From positions 310,001-374,000 of the forward strand of contig NZ_LR722651.1 in the NCBI RefSeq assembly GCF_902500225.1: a DNA stretch of 64,000 nucleotides, in the 5' to 3' direction. Below are positions 21,249-30,383 of this stretch, piece after piece (position 1 is the stretch's first letter; each line of letters begins with the position of its first letter). This stretch comes from Buttiauxella massiliensis (lineage in GTDB: Bacteria; Pseudomonadota; Gammaproteobacteria; Enterobacterales; Enterobacteriaceae). Position numbers and translations under genes: made by a program. Under the pieces are notes generated by a model. The model did not search any database. It was given only the letters and a program-made list of their open reading frames with translations, and had not been told where the DNA came from.

Positions 21249-21425
21249 CTAGTGGATCCCCGACACCGCCTCGCCGCTCATCATCACCAATCCAGATTCC
21301 GTACGAACAAAGCGCGGGGCGTTGAGCGTGACTTTCAACATCTCCAGCGCCGCAAGCAAACGGCCACACAGCGCCATACATTCGGTGTTGTTGTCGTTTT
21401 CGATGAATGCATCGATATGGAACAA
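21249..21425 (-). pseudogene. unrecognised gene remnant
   Basis: An open stretch of about 58 codons without a plausible start reads LFHIDAFIENDNNTECMALC and continues to ESGLVMMSGEAVSGIH before TAG. Residue composition looks like real coding sequence and not noise, but I do not recognise the family. It abuts a second remnant on the other strand. In E. coli this interval, between bcsG and dppF, carries yhjV; neither fragment is yhjV. Confidence 0.4.
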
Positions 21426-21610
21426 TCATCAAACGTGACAAAAAACCAAAAGACGTCGGCAAGTCCCCACATTTTAAAATCCGCATCGATCCCGCGTTAC
21501 ATAAACAGTTAGATGTATAAGCCGCAGAACAAGGCATGAGCCTGGCGAACTGGTTTAAGAATCTGGCGCGCGAAGAACTCAAGAAGAAAGGGATAGAGCC
21601 GAAAGGATAA
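21422..21610 (+). pseudogene. broken ribbon-helix-helix (Arc/HicB-like) gene
   Basis: One frame reads KKPKDVGKSPHFKIRIDPAL, HKQLDV, stop (TAA, 21518-21520), then AAEQGMSLANWFKNLAREEL and KKKGIEPKG, stop (TAA, 21608-21610). The beta-strand (FKIRIDP) followed by two helices with GMSLANW is the pattern of ribbon-helix-helix DNA-binding proteins such as HicB-type antitoxin C termini. One in-frame stop splits it and no good start is visible. It is a decayed remnant; family assignment is by eye. Confidence 0.55.
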
Positions 21611-21619
21611 ACGCTGGTC

Positions 21620-21664
21620 ACCCTCACCCCGGCCCTCTCCTGGGGGAGAGGGTTAGGGTGAGGG
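21620..21664. repeat. palindromic intergenic repeat (CCCTCACCC/GGGTGAGGG type)
   Basis: A long hairpin pairs CCCTCACCC and CCCTCTCC with GGAGAGGG and GGGTGAGGG around a short loop. It lies 10 bp beyond the dppF stop. Its core CCCTCTCC...GGAGAGGG recurs between dppA and dppB (25669-25690), so it is a dispersed palindromic element and could also end dpp transcription. Confidence 0.6.
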
Positions 21665-21673
21665 CGTCCTGAA

Positions 21674-22678
21674 TTACCGAATTTCCCCGTTCTCATCCTG
21701 ATCAACAGCGAAACACGCCACCAGTTGGCCGCCGTACTCTTTAAGCTGTGGCTGCAACTGCGTGCACGGCCCAAAGCGGCGGCGGCAGCGGGCGTTGAAC
21801 GCGCAGCCCGGAGGCGGGTTCAATGGGCTTGGCAGTTCACCGGTGAGTTTGATGCGTTCGCGGCGGTCGTCCGGGTTCAGGCGTGGTGTGGCAGATAACA
21901 GTGCCTGAGTGTACGGGTGGCGCGGGTTAGAGAAGATCTGGTCTTTGGTGCCCTTCTCCACGCAGCGGCCTAAGTACATCACCATCACTTCGTCGGCGAT
22001 GTGTTCCACCACAGACAAATCGTGGGAGATAAACACATACGACAGCCCCATTTCCTGCTGCAAATCCATCATCAGGTTCAGAACCTGCGCACGAACGGAA
22101 ACGTCGAGCGCCGAAACCGGTTCATCGGCGATCACCACGTCCGGATCGAGCATCAAGCCACGGGCGATAGCGATACGCTGGCGCTGGCCGCCGGAGAACA
22201 TATGCGGATAGCGGTCGTAATGTTCGGTTTTCAGGCCGACTTTCGCCATCATCGCCAGCGATTTTTCACGGCGTTCGGCTTTGCTCAGGCTGGTGTTGAT
22301 TTGCAGTGGCTCTTCAAGAATTTGCCCCACTTTTTTACGTGGATTCAGCGAGCCGTACGGATTCTGGAACACAATCTGGATTTTCTGGCGACGCAGCTTT
22401 TCAGCTGTTTCATCAGGCTTGAGCAGATCCTGGCCCTGATAATACAGTTCACCACCAGTCGGGATTTCGATCATCGTCAGCAGGCGGCCCAGCGTGGATT
22501 TACCACAGCCCGATTCGCCCACTACCGCCAGCGTTTTGCCGCGTTCGAGTTCAAACGAAACGCCATCCAGCGCTTTTACCAGGCGTTCCTGGCCGAAAAA
22601 GCCTTTCTTCACCGGGTAGTGTTTTTTCAGGTCGATGGCCTGCAACAGAGGTTGCGCAGTGGCCTTATCGGTACTCAT
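21674..22678 (-). CDS. dppF: dipeptide ABC transporter ATP-binding protein DppF
   Basis: 334 aa ABC ATPase of the oligopeptide/dipeptide family. It has Walker [11 protein letters not shown]-loop FQNPYGS, signature [14 protein letters not shown], Walker B VVIADEP, and the family C-terminal region with clustered cysteines ([11 protein letters not shown]...FGPC...VAC). Together with DppD it powers dipeptide and haem-type import through DppBC. It overlaps dppD by 4 bp and is last in dppABCDF. Confidence 0.96.
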   Translation of the reverse strand: MSTDKATAQPLLQAIDLKKHYPVKKGFFGQERLVKALDGVSFELERGKTLAVVGESGCGKSTLGRLLTMIEIPTGGELYYQGQDLLKPDETAEKLRRQKIQIVFQNPYGSLNPRKKVGQILEEPLQINTSLSKAERREKSLAMMAKVGLKTEHYDRYPHMFSGGQRQRIAIARGLMLDPDVVIADEPVSALDVSVRAQVLNLMMDLQQEMGLSYVFISHDLSVVEHIADEVMVMYLGRCVEKGTKDQIFSNPRHPYTQALLSATPRLNPDDRRERIKLTGELPSPLNPPPGCAFNARCRRRFGPCTQLQPQLKEYGGQLVACFAVDQDENGEIR

Positions 22679-23658
22679 AGCGTTGGCCTCCCGGCATCAT
22701 CGAGTGGGAAGTGGCATTTGGACTGACGCCCGTTATCCACCATATTCAGTTCTGGCTCTATGCTGCGACATTTGTCGGTGGCATACGGGCAGCGTGGGTT
22801 GAGCAGGCAGCCGTTCGGACGGTCGTACTTACCCGGAACCACGCCCGGCAACGAGGCCAGGCGCGCTTTGTCCTGCGCAAATTCAGGCAGCGCTCGCAGC
22901 AACGCCTGAGTGTACGGGTGACGCGGCGCACGGAAGATATCTTGCGATGCCCCTGTTTCCACCACTTGTCCGGCGTACATCACGATGATTTTGTGTGCCG
23001 CTTCAGCCACCAGCGCGAGGTCATGGGTGATAAGAATCAGAGCCATGTTCTCTTTTTGCTGGAGTTCCAGTAACAGTTCGATGATTTGCGCCTGGATGGT
23101 CACGTCCAGTGCGGTGGTTGGTTCATCAGCAATCAGCAGTTTTGGACGACAGGCAATCGCCATCGCGATCATTACACGCTGGCTCATACCGCCGGAAAGC
23201 TGGTGCGGGTAAACGTCCAGACGCGAAGCCGCATCGGGAATACCCACCAGGTTCAGCAGGTCGATAGCACGCTGAACACGGGTTTTCTTGTTGCCGCCCT
23301 GGTGCACCTTGATAGCTTCCATAATCTGGAAACCGACGGTGTAGCAAGGGTTGAGGCTGGTCATCGGGTCCTGGAAGATCATCGCCACTTCGGCGCCGAC
23401 CAGGTTACGACGCTCTTTCTCAGAAATCTTTTGCAGATCCTGGCCGTTAAATTCCAGTTTTTCGGCCATTACGCGGCCAGGGTAATCAATCAGCCCCATA
23501 ATCGCCAGCGAGCTTACCGATTTACCGGAACCTGATTCCCCAACGATACCGACAACTTCGCCCTGATTTACACTGTAACTCACGCGGTCTACGGCACGGA
23601 ACGGTGTCTTTTCGTCGCCGAAATGCACCGATAATTTATTTACATTCAATAACGCCAT
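22675..23658 (-). CDS. dppD: dipeptide ABC transporter ATP-binding protein DppD
   Basis: 327 aa ABC ATPase with Walker [11 protein letters not shown]-loop [10 protein letters not shown], signature [14 protein letters not shown], Walker [13 protein letters not shown] and H-loop ITHDLALV. The C-terminal cysteine cluster ([15 protein letters not shown]) is typical of the Dpp/Opp ATPases. It is partner of DppF and lies 11 bp after dppC. Confidence 0.96.
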   Translation of the reverse strand: MALLNVNKLSVHFGDEKTPFRAVDRVSYSVNQGEVVGIVGESGSGKSVSSLAIMGLIDYPGRVMAEKLEFNGQDLQKISEKERRNLVGAEVAMIFQDPMTSLNPCYTVGFQIMEAIKVHQGGNKKTRVQRAIDLLNLVGIPDAASRLDVYPHQLSGGMSQRVMIAMAIACRPKLLIADEPTTALDVTIQAQIIELLLELQQKENMALILITHDLALVAEAAHKIIVMYAGQVVETGASQDIFRAPRHPYTQALLRALPEFAQDKARLASLPGVVPGKYDRPNGCLLNPRCPYATDKCRSIEPELNMVDNGRQSKCHFPLDDAGRPTL

Positions 23659-23669
23659 TACGTAGCCCT

Positions 23670-24572
23670 TTACTGCTTGAGTTTAGGATCGAGCGCGTCA
23701 CGCAGCCCGTCACCCATCAGGTTAAATGCCAGCACCGTCAGCAGGATGGCGACACCCGGGAAGGTAACCACCCACCAGGCACTTTGTGCGAACTGCAACA
23801 CGTCGGAGAGCATGGTGCCCCACTCCGGTGTTGGCGGTTGCGCACCCATGCCCAGGAAGCCGAGAGCGGCCATATCGAGAATGGCGTTAGAGAAGCCAAG
23901 CGAGGCCTGCACAATCAGCGGTGCCAGGCAGTTTGGCAGAATGTTGATGAACATCTGGCGCATCGGGCTTGCACCCGCCACGCGAGAGGCCGTCACATAG
24001 TCGCGGTTCACTTCCACCAGCACCGCGCCGCGCGTCAATCGCACATAGTGCGGCAGCGCAACGAAGGTTAAGGCAAGCGAGGCGTTGACAATCGACGGGC
24101 CGAAGATTGCCACCAATACCAGCGCCAACAGCAGGCTTGGCAATGCCAGCATGATGTCGACAACACGCATGATGATGTTGTCGATAAGGCCGCCGAAGTA
24201 GCCCGCAACCAGGCCGAGGACGACGCCCATGACCAGCGACAGCACCACCACCAGGCAGCCGACCAACAGCGACAGACGCGCGCCGTACATCAGGCGAGCC
24301 ATGATGTCGCGGCCTACGTCGTCAGTACCAAGCAGGAACTGCCAGCTACCACCATCCTGCCAGACCGGAGGGTGCAGCAACGAGTCACGGAACTGTTCTG
24401 CCGGGCCGTGTGGCGCGAGAACGTTGGCGAATATGGCGATCAAGATCATCGCGGTGACATACACCAGACCGATGACCGCCCCTTTGTTACGTTTAAAGTA
24501 GTGCCAGAATTCCTGGAATGGCGTCATTGGAACTGGCGCCGCTACCACTTTGTTTTCAGTTAATTGCGTCAT
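23670..24572 (-). CDS. dppC: dipeptide ABC transporter permease DppC
   Basis: 300 aa inner-membrane permease with an N-terminal cytosolic tail and about six TM helices. The EAA-type coupling loop ([20 protein letters not shown]) contacts the ATPases, and the C terminus [14 protein letters not shown] is the conserved OppC-family tail. It forms the channel with DppB. It lies 9 bp from dppB in the operon. Confidence 0.95.
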   Translation of the reverse strand: MTQLTENKVVAAPVPMTPFQEFWHYFKRNKGAVIGLVYVTAMILIAIFANVLAPHGPAEQFRDSLLHPPVWQDGGSWQFLLGTDDVGRDIMARLMYGARLSLLVGCLVVVLSLVMGVVLGLVAGYFGGLIDNIIMRVVDIMLALPSLLLALVLVAIFGPSIVNASLALTFVALPHYVRLTRGAVLVEVNRDYVTASRVAGASPMRQMFINILPNCLAPLIVQASLGFSNAILDMAALGFLGMGAQPPTPEWGTMLSDVLQFAQSAWWVVTFPGVAILLTVLAFNLMGDGLRDALDPKLKQ

Positions 24573-24581
24573 GATGGCCCC

Positions 24582-25601
24582 TTATTTCTTATGGCGTATA
24601 CGCGGGTTCACCACGCCGTACAGTAAGTCGACGATCAGGTTCACGAGGATAATCATCGTCGCGACCAACAATACGCCGCCCTGCACTACCGGGTAGTCAC
24701 GACGTTGCAATGCATCAATCAGCCAGCGGCCAAGGCCCGGCCAGGAGAAGATGGTTTCCGTCAGAATTGCACCAGCCAACAAGGTACCGACCTGCAGGCC
24801 GATAACCGTCACAACTGGCAGCATAGCGTTGCGCAGAGCATGAACCACGATGACGCGCATACGCGTCAGGCCTTTAGCGCGGGCGGTACGGATGTAGTCC
24901 TCACCGAGCACTTCCAGCATTGAAGAACGGGTCATACGCACGATAACCGCCAGCGGGATCGTACCGAGCACCACGGCTGGCAATATCATATGCATCACTG
25001 CATCGATGAAGTCGCCCGGCTCACCCCATATGGCGGTGTCTATCAGCATAAAACCGGTGAGGGGCAAGGTGTCGTCGAGGAATACCGTATCGCTGACGCG
25101 CCCTGATACCGGGGTGAGGTTCCAGTAGACGGAAACCAGCATGATTAACATCATACCCCACCAGAAAATAGGCATTGAGTAGCCTGTCAGAGCAAGGCCC
25201 ACTGAGGTGTGGTCAAACACGGAACCACGTTTAACCGCAGCCAGCACGCCAACCGGAATACCCACGGCAACGGCAAACAACATCGCGCAGACACCGAGTT
25301 CCATAGTCGCTTTAAAACGCGGTACGAACTCGTCCCACACAGGAAGACGGCTTTTTAACGAAATGCCCAAGTCGCCGTGCATCACGCCCCAAATATAATG
25401 GACGTATTGCTGCCACATAGGCTTGTCGAGGCCAAGTTCAGCCAACAACTGAGCATGACGTTCAGGAGAGATACCGCGCTCACCGGCCATAATCATCACC
25501 GGGTCACCGGGAATCATATGCACGAAGGCGAAGGTAAGAAGGGTAATACCGATAAAAGTGGGGATAACTAGCCCCAGACGTCGGAGGATGAACTGCAACA
25601 T
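24582..25601 (-). CDS. dppB: dipeptide ABC transporter permease DppB
   Basis: 339 aa inner-membrane permease of the OppB family: N terminus MLQFILRRLGLVIPTF, six TM helices, and the coupling loop GEDYIRTARAKGLTRMRVIV. It pairs with DppC. A 113-bp gap with two hairpins separates it from dppA, which usually lets the binding protein be made in excess of the membrane parts. Confidence 0.95.
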   Translation of the reverse strand: MLQFILRRLGLVIPTFIGITLLTFAFVHMIPGDPVMIMAGERGISPERHAQLLAELGLDKPMWQQYVHYIWGVMHGDLGISLKSRLPVWDEFVPRFKATMELGVCAMLFAVAVGIPVGVLAAVKRGSVFDHTSVGLALTGYSMPIFWWGMMLIMLVSVYWNLTPVSGRVSDTVFLDDTLPLTGFMLIDTAIWGEPGDFIDAVMHMILPAVVLGTIPLAVIVRMTRSSMLEVLGEDYIRTARAKGLTRMRVIVVHALRNAMLPVVTVIGLQVGTLLAGAILTETIFSWPGLGRWLIDALQRRDYPVVQGGVLLVATMIILVNLIVDLLYGVVNPRIRHKK

Positions 25602-25620
25602 AACCCGGATTCTCTGTAGT

Positions 25621-25690
25621 GACTGAAAGCCTTGCAGCCTTCAGTCTGTATTGCTCACAAATCTTTCACCCTCTCCCCAGTGGGAGAGGG
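25621..25690. repeat. two hairpins in the dppA-dppB gap
   Basis: The first is GACTGAA...TTCAGTC (25621-25646); the second is a perfect 9-bp stem CCCTCTCCC-CAGT-GGGAGAGGG (25669-25690) that shares its core with the repeat after dppF. Between a binding-protein gene and its permease gene such structures normally lower downstream expression. Confidence 0.65.
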
Positions 25691-25714
25691 AATAAAGCAC
25701 GCTACTGTTATTTA

Positions 25715-27322
25715 TTATTCGACAGACACGTTCTCAAAGTGGTGTTTGCCCAATGGGTCAACCACATAACCTTTCACTTCTTTGCGCACAGGCTCGTATA
25801 CCGTGGAGTGAGCAACGATCAGCGCCGGAGCCTGGTCATGCATCACTACCTGAGCTTGCTTGTACAGTTCGATACGCTTGTTGTGATCGTCAGTTGCACG
25901 CGCAGGTTGAATCAGGTCTTCAAACGGCTTGTAGCACCAGCGAGAGTAGTTAGAACCGTCTTTTGCTGCGGCACAGCTGAACAGCGTCGCGAAGAAGTTA
26001 TCCGGGTCCCCATTGTCGCCAGTCCAGCCCATCATCACAGCCTGGTGTTCACCGGCTTTAGCGCGTTTCAGGTACTCGCCCCACTCGTAAGTTACGATTT
26101 TGGCGGTCACACCGACTTTCGCCCAGTCAGCCTGAATCATCTCAGCCATACGGCGAGCGTTCGGGTTGTACGGACGCTGTACTGGCATTGCCCACAGATC
26201 AACGGTGAAGCCGTCAGCGTGGCCGGATTCTTTCAGCAACGCTTTTGCTTTCTCAGGATCGTAGGTGTAATCCTTCACGTCATCGTTGTAGCCCCACATA
26301 GTTGGTGGGATCAGGTTTTTAGCCGCAGTACCTGCGCCTTGATAAACCGCTTTGATGATCGCTTCTTTGTTCACCGCGTAAGTCAGCGCCTGACGCACTT
26401 TCACGTCATCAAACGGTTTCTTCTCGGTGTTGAAGGACAAGTAACCCACGTTCAGGCCAGCCTGTTCCATCAAGTTGATGCTCTTGTCTTGCTTCATGCG
26501 AGCGATGTCAGCCGGGTTTGGATACGGCATAACCTGGCACTCGTTTTTCTGCAATTTGGCGTAACGCACGGAAGCATCAGGCGTAATGGAGAAGACCAGA
26601 CGATCGATCTGCGGCTTGGTGCCCCAGTAGCCCGGGAACGCTTTGTACAGAATGCGAGAATCTTTCTGGTATTGCAGCAGCTGGAACGGACCGGTACCGA
26701 TTGGGTTCAGGTCCGTTTTTTCCGGCGTGCCGGCTTTCATCATGTTGTCAGCATATTCTTTGGAAAGAATAGAGGCGAAGTCCATCGCGAGATCAGCCAG
26801 GAATGGCGACTCTGGACGAGTCAGCACGAACTGAACGGTATTGTCGTCCACTTTCTTAATTTCGCTGATCAGGTCAGATAAACCCATGCCTTCGAAGTAT
26901 TCGTAGCTGCCGCCAGAAACTTTGTGGTACGGGTTGTTGGCATTTTTCTGACGATCAAATGAGAACACGACGTCATCTGCATTCAGATCGCGTGTTGGTT
27001 TGAAATCTTTGTTGTCCTGCCACTTCACACCTGAACGAAGGTGGAAGGTATAGGTTTTACCGTCTGCACTGACTTCCCATTTCTCAGCAAGGCCCGGAAT
27101 AATTTCAGTGGTACCCGTTTTGAACTCGACCAAGCGGTTATAGATTGGCACTGAACTGGCATCGTAAGTTGTACCAGAGGTGAACAACTGCGGGTTAAAA
27201 CCTTCTGGGGAACCTTCTGAGCAATACACCAGGGTTTTTGCCTGAACGCTAGCTGCTACGGTCAAGGCCACCAGGCTCAGACCAAACTTCAGCATCCCTG
27301 ACTTCTTCAAGGAAAGACTCAT
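25715..27322 (-). CDS. dppA: periplasmic dipeptide-binding protein DppA
   Basis: 535 aa extracytoplasmic solute-binding protein (family 5). The signal peptide (KKSGMLKFGLSLVALTVAAS, cleavage VQA-KTLVY) is clear, and the mature protein begins KTLVYCSEGSPEGFNPQLF as in E. coli. It binds dipeptides and also serves haem uptake and peptide taxis in E. coli. The ATG at 27322 has GGAG about 8 nt upstream and matches the E. coli start; the longer frame is rejected. The leader carries the C/A-rich stretch AACATCACAACGGAG, a likely pairing site for the GcvB small RNA, which represses dppA in enterics. Confidence 0.96.
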   Translation of the reverse strand: MSLSLKKSGMLKFGLSLVALTVAASVQAKTLVYCSEGSPEGFNPQLFTSGTTYDASSVPIYNRLVEFKTGTTEIIPGLAEKWEVSADGKTYTFHLRSGVKWQDNKDFKPTRDLNADDVVFSFDRQKNANNPYHKVSGGSYEYFEGMGLSDLISEIKKVDDNTVQFVLTRPESPFLADLAMDFASILSKEYADNMMKAGTPEKTDLNPIGTGPFQLLQYQKDSRILYKAFPGYWGTKPQIDRLVFSITPDASVRYAKLQKNECQVMPYPNPADIARMKQDKSINLMEQAGLNVGYLSFNTEKKPFDDVKVRQALTYAVNKEAIIKAVYQGAGTAAKNLIPPTMWGYNDDVKDYTYDPEKAKALLKESGHADGFTVDLWAMPVQRPYNPNARRMAEMIQADWAKVGVTAKIVTYEWGEYLKRAKAGEHQAVMMGWTGDNGDPDNFFATLFSCAAAKDGSNYSRWCYKPFEDLIQPARATDDHNKRIELYKQAQVVMHDQAPALIVAHSTVYEPVRKEVKGYVVDPLGKHHFENVSVE

Positions 27323-28065
27323 TCTTCTGCTCCGTTGTGATGTTCCCTTTATCTTTCTTGCCACGGCTTTACAGGCTGCCTTTACTCACACCGATCGCTT
27401 ACACAAGTAAGCTCACAATGATTTGTTCAGTTACCGCAGTGCTGCAGCAAGAAATAATTCGGGGACATATGTCGTGTTGTTTTTTCCGTTAGACCTTTGT
27501 TATTTGTGTGCGGTCCGTTCGGTATGCCCGGAGGCGGTAGTGAGGCCAGGTGTTCCTTTCGTCAGGCTAGCTGTGTGGTAGTGCGGACTGTCCATAATTT
27601 GCCCCTCACGCCCTACAATCTGTCAATAGATGAGTAAAACGTCAATATAGGTAACGGGGATTTACAACCGAGGTGAGAATCAGCGAACAAAGTTTAAAAA
27701 AAGCCAGCCGCTCTGTTTCCAGCAGGGAAATTTATGCTACTGCCATGTAGCCAGAATTATCCACTGATTAAAAGACGAGCGGGAGTGGTATGCAGTTGTG
27801 CTATTTCTGTAAAATTTCTTGCCAGATGCTGATTATCTGAACGATAAGTTTTGTGATCCACATCTCTTACAGCGAATCATGCTGGTATGAAACATAAGCA
27901 ATGGCGTATTAACCCACGATTTTCCATAACAAAATACGATGGGAAATGTCACAAAAGCATATAAAGACAGATGTTGGACGATGAAGCGGATATTTTTGCA
28001 AGATTAGGGATTTAACGTGGGGCGGATGAGCGAGATGTCAGATGCGTGGCGGTAAACTACGGACG
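27323..28065. promoter_or_regulatory. about 740-bp gene-free region upstream of dppA
   Basis: No convincing gene. It must hold the dppA promoter and leader. A CRP-like half match TTTTGTGATCCACATCTC lies near 27850, and C/A-rich stretches near 27465-27480 could pair with GcvB. The remainder shows no repeat or ORF that I would support. Confidence 0.45.
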
Positions 28066-28066
28066 T

Positions 28067-28096
28067 AAAAAAACCCAACCTTGCGGTTGGGTTTTC
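28067..28096 (-). terminator. terminator after the tRNA-Pro 3' fragment
   Basis: On the minus strand AAAACCCAACC, loop GCAA, GGTTGGG, then a run of seven T. It immediately follows the duplicated tRNA 3' end at 28100-28122. Confidence 0.85.
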
Positions 28097-28099
28097 TTG

Positions 28100-28122
28100 A
28101 ATTTGGTCGGCGAGAGAGGATT
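28100..28122 (-). repeat. duplicated tRNA-Pro 3' end (23-bp direct repeat)
   Basis: These 23 bp are identical to 28249-28271, which covers the last bases of the tRNA-Pro gene, its CCA and four bases beyond. Only the acceptor and part of the T stem are present, so it is not a functional tRNA. It may be a vestigial attachment site or the stump of a former tandem tRNA gene. Confidence 0.85.
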
Positions 28123-28215
28123 ATTCCCCTGCGGGCCGTTGCTGAAGCAACGTTGTCTCGCTGCGCTCGGCTCAAACCTCCTTCGGAGGTTCTCATCCTC
28201 TTCAAACTCCAGATG

Positions 28216-28246
28216 CAAAAAGACCAACCCGAAGGTTGGTCTTTTC
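28216..28246 (-). terminator. terminator of tRNA-Pro
   Basis: Minus strand AAAAGACCAACC, loop TTCG, GGTTGGTC then T5. It begins a few bases beyond the encoded CCA. Confidence 0.9.
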
Positions 28247-28252
28247 TAAATT

Positions 28253-28329
28253 TGGTCGGCGAGAGAGGATTCGAACCTCCGACCCACTGGTCCCAAACCA
28301 GTTGCGCTACCAAGCTGCGCTACTCGCCG
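28253..28329 (-). tRNA. tRNA-Pro (anticodon UGG)
   Basis: 77 nt including encoded CCA. The minus strand starts CGGCGAGTAGCGCAGCTTGG; the anticodon stem ACTGG/CCAGT encloses loop TTTGGGA, so the anticodon is TGG. T loop GGTTCGAATCC and acceptor CGGCGAG/CTCGCCG pair fully. In E. coli the locus between dppA and eptB holds proK (CGG); the sequence here matches proM-type tRNA-Pro(UGG). Symbol left empty for that reason. Confidence 0.96.
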
Positions 28330-28429
28330 AATGCGGAGCGCATCTTACTGCGCACCGTTTTACCCGTCAATCCCTGAAACTGAAAATCTTGTCTGTTTGC
28401 TTTAAATTCCAGCACATGTGGCTAAAAAG

Positions 28430-30115
28430 TTACTGTGCGGCTTTCTTTTCCGGCACATGGCACCAGTTGTTGTTCTGGTTAATACCACCGTCTGGAGACG
28501 TGTAACCCAGGCAACCCATGATGGTGTCGTACAGTTCAACATGGCGATGCGGCACCTTCATTTTTGCCTGTTCCTGCATATGTGCAAACTCACGTGCGCG
28601 CTCCGGGTTTTCCAGATATTTATCAGATGCCCAAACCAGTAACGGCACACGGAACTGCTCAGGTGGTGCCATTTTACGTGGTGTACCGTGCAGGTGTTTG
28701 CGCTCGTCAATTGACTCGCCGTGGTCAGAAGCATAGAAAATAATTGCGCGCTTATCACGCAGCTCAGAAATCACTTGTTCAAGCACACTGTCGGTATACA
28801 GCACGGAGTTATCAAAAGCGTTAATCAGCTGCTCTTTGCTGCACTCTTTATCAATGCTGACGCACTCTGGAGTCCATTTCGCGTAGCTGCGTGGGTAACG
28901 TTGCACGTAAGAGAAGTGCGAGCCTTTGGTGTGCAGCACAATCAAATGCTTGCCGTTAGGATGCTGGTCTACAGAACGTTTCATCTCTTCGACCAGCAGC
29001 ATGTCATCGACTTGCTTACCACGGTTACGCGGTTCAGCGGCAATCTGCTCACGGTAAGAGAAGTTATCTGCCATTGTGTTGCCGTAGAACCAGACTTCAC
29101 TTTGCATCGCAAAAAGGTTTGAGCTGAAACCAAGCTGTTTAAGTACCGCAAAGACGTTCTGCTCTTTCAGAGTACGCTGCGGATTCTCTTCCGCACCGCC
29201 TTCACGCACGAACATACAACGCAGCGAAAGCTTAGTCGCGGTATCACAAGATTCACCTCTGAACGCGACCAGATTTTTCTCCTGGGCGAGTTTTGGTGTG
29301 GTGTCACGGTCATAACCCAGAATACCCATGTGATCCCAGCGAGTGGTTTCGCCAATCACAAACACAACATAGGTATCATCGAGCTCTTTTGGCGCGACAT
29401 AAGTAAACTTCTTCGCTGGATTGAGCAACGAACTATTGTCGTTGGACTCATCAGCCTGAGCCCAGGCAAAAAGACCCAACGCTGAGACCCAGTTTGATGG
29501 CAGATAAGAGTTAGCCACCACGCCGCCGTAGCTTGGCATATCTACCGTGGAGCGTTTTTCTGTGCGATTTTGTTGTTTATCGAGTAAACGCAGTGGTGCC
29601 CAAACCATCAGTCCAGCCAACAGCACGATGGCCACGTTTTTGATGCGCTGACCTGGGGTTTTCAATTGGTTGAGCAAGGTATCGCGTGTTTTGCTTCCCC
29701 AGATAAGTACCAACGGAATAGCACTGACCAAAACCATCCACAATACGAATTGATAGCCGACAATTTCTTTCGAGAGGTCGATATCTGTGGTCATCACCGA
29801 AGCGATAATACCGTAGCCAATAACGACGTTAAGCAACGTCATGTAATAGCTGGCACCAACGGAACACAACACGATTAATGTAGCGAGGATTCGCCAGACG
29901 GTACGACCGAACAGGGATAACACGCGGAATAAAAAGAAAGTGACCAGAACGCAAGCCACAACCTCAGCAACCATGGAGAAACCTTTCAGGCGACTAAAGT
30001 CCTGAGCAAATCCCATGAAACGATTATAAAAAACCGAGAGGTTTAAAAATATGCCGATGTATACCGCTAACAGAAAACAGAGTTTCTGCTGGGTCATCGA
30101 TTTAATGTAATTCAT
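28430..30115 (-). CDS. eptB: Kdo2-lipid A phosphoethanolamine transferase EptB
   Basis: 561 aa inner-membrane enzyme that adds phosphoethanolamine to the outer Kdo of LPS. About five N-terminal TM helices (residues 1-170) precede a periplasmic sulfatase-fold domain. Metal and catalytic motifs are FVIGETTRWDHMGI (Glu ligand), the nucleophile Thr in CDTATKLSLRC, LHTKGSHF and FYASDHGESIDE (Asp-His). The start MNYIKSMTQQKL matches E. coli; the frame extends 16 codons upstream but these are not conserved. In E. coli it is controlled by sigma-E and the MgrR small RNA. The last 60 residues carry cysteines seen in the E. coli protein. Confidence 0.94.
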   Translation of the reverse strand: MNYIKSMTQQKLCFLLAVYIGIFLNLSVFYNRFMGFAQDFSRLKGFSMVAEVVACVLVTFFLFRVLSLFGRTVWRILATLIVLCSVGASYYMTLLNVVIGYGIIASVMTTDIDLSKEIVGYQFVLWMVLVSAIPLVLIWGSKTRDTLLNQLKTPGQRIKNVAIVLLAGLMVWAPLRLLDKQQNRTEKRSTVDMPSYGGVVANSYLPSNWVSALGLFAWAQADESNDNSSLLNPAKKFTYVAPKELDDTYVVFVIGETTRWDHMGILGYDRDTTPKLAQEKNLVAFRGESCDTATKLSLRCMFVREGGAEENPQRTLKEQNVFAVLKQLGFSSNLFAMQSEVWFYGNTMADNFSYREQIAAEPRNRGKQVDDMLLVEEMKRSVDQHPNGKHLIVLHTKGSHFSYVQRYPRSYAKWTPECVSIDKECSKEQLINAFDNSVLYTDSVLEQVISELRDKRAIIFYASDHGESIDERKHLHGTPRKMAPPEQFRVPLLVWASDKYLENPERAREFAHMQEQAKMKVPHRHVELYDTIMGCLGYTSPDGGINQNNNWCHVPEKKAAQ

Positions 30116-30383
30116 GCAGGTTGTCCGAAAAATAAAGCAAAAAGGAGATGTTATAAACATCACTCAGACTCCCCTTGGTGAAGAAAATTCTGAGCAATAA
30201 AAAATAGAGTCCGAATCAGGATGATTCTTAGCCAATTTTTGGCGCGGATTAGTAGAACATAGGGAGAGAAAAAAGTATCGGCAAAATTCGTGATTCACAC
30301 GCTTGTTTACATATCTCATGCTGGCTCAACGCAGGTGGGTTATGGAACATATCAGGCAATATTGGTGATGCAGAGAGGTAGTT

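Noticed and set aside
21184-21774. 196-codon open frame on the minus strand
   Set aside because: It runs across the palindromic repeat and into dppF in a wrong frame; the coding signal in this area lies in other frames and is described as remnants.
25619-26881. 420-codon open frame on the plus strand
   Set aside because: It is antisense to dppA over nearly its whole length. dppA is an unmistakable full-length gene, and the antisense product is a Phe/His/Val/Arg-rich translation without known motifs.
28038-28313. 91-codon open frame on the minus strand
   Set aside because: It reads through the tRNA-Pro gene and two terminators. The peptide beginning QLVWDQWVGGSNPLSPT is a translated tRNA, a common false call.
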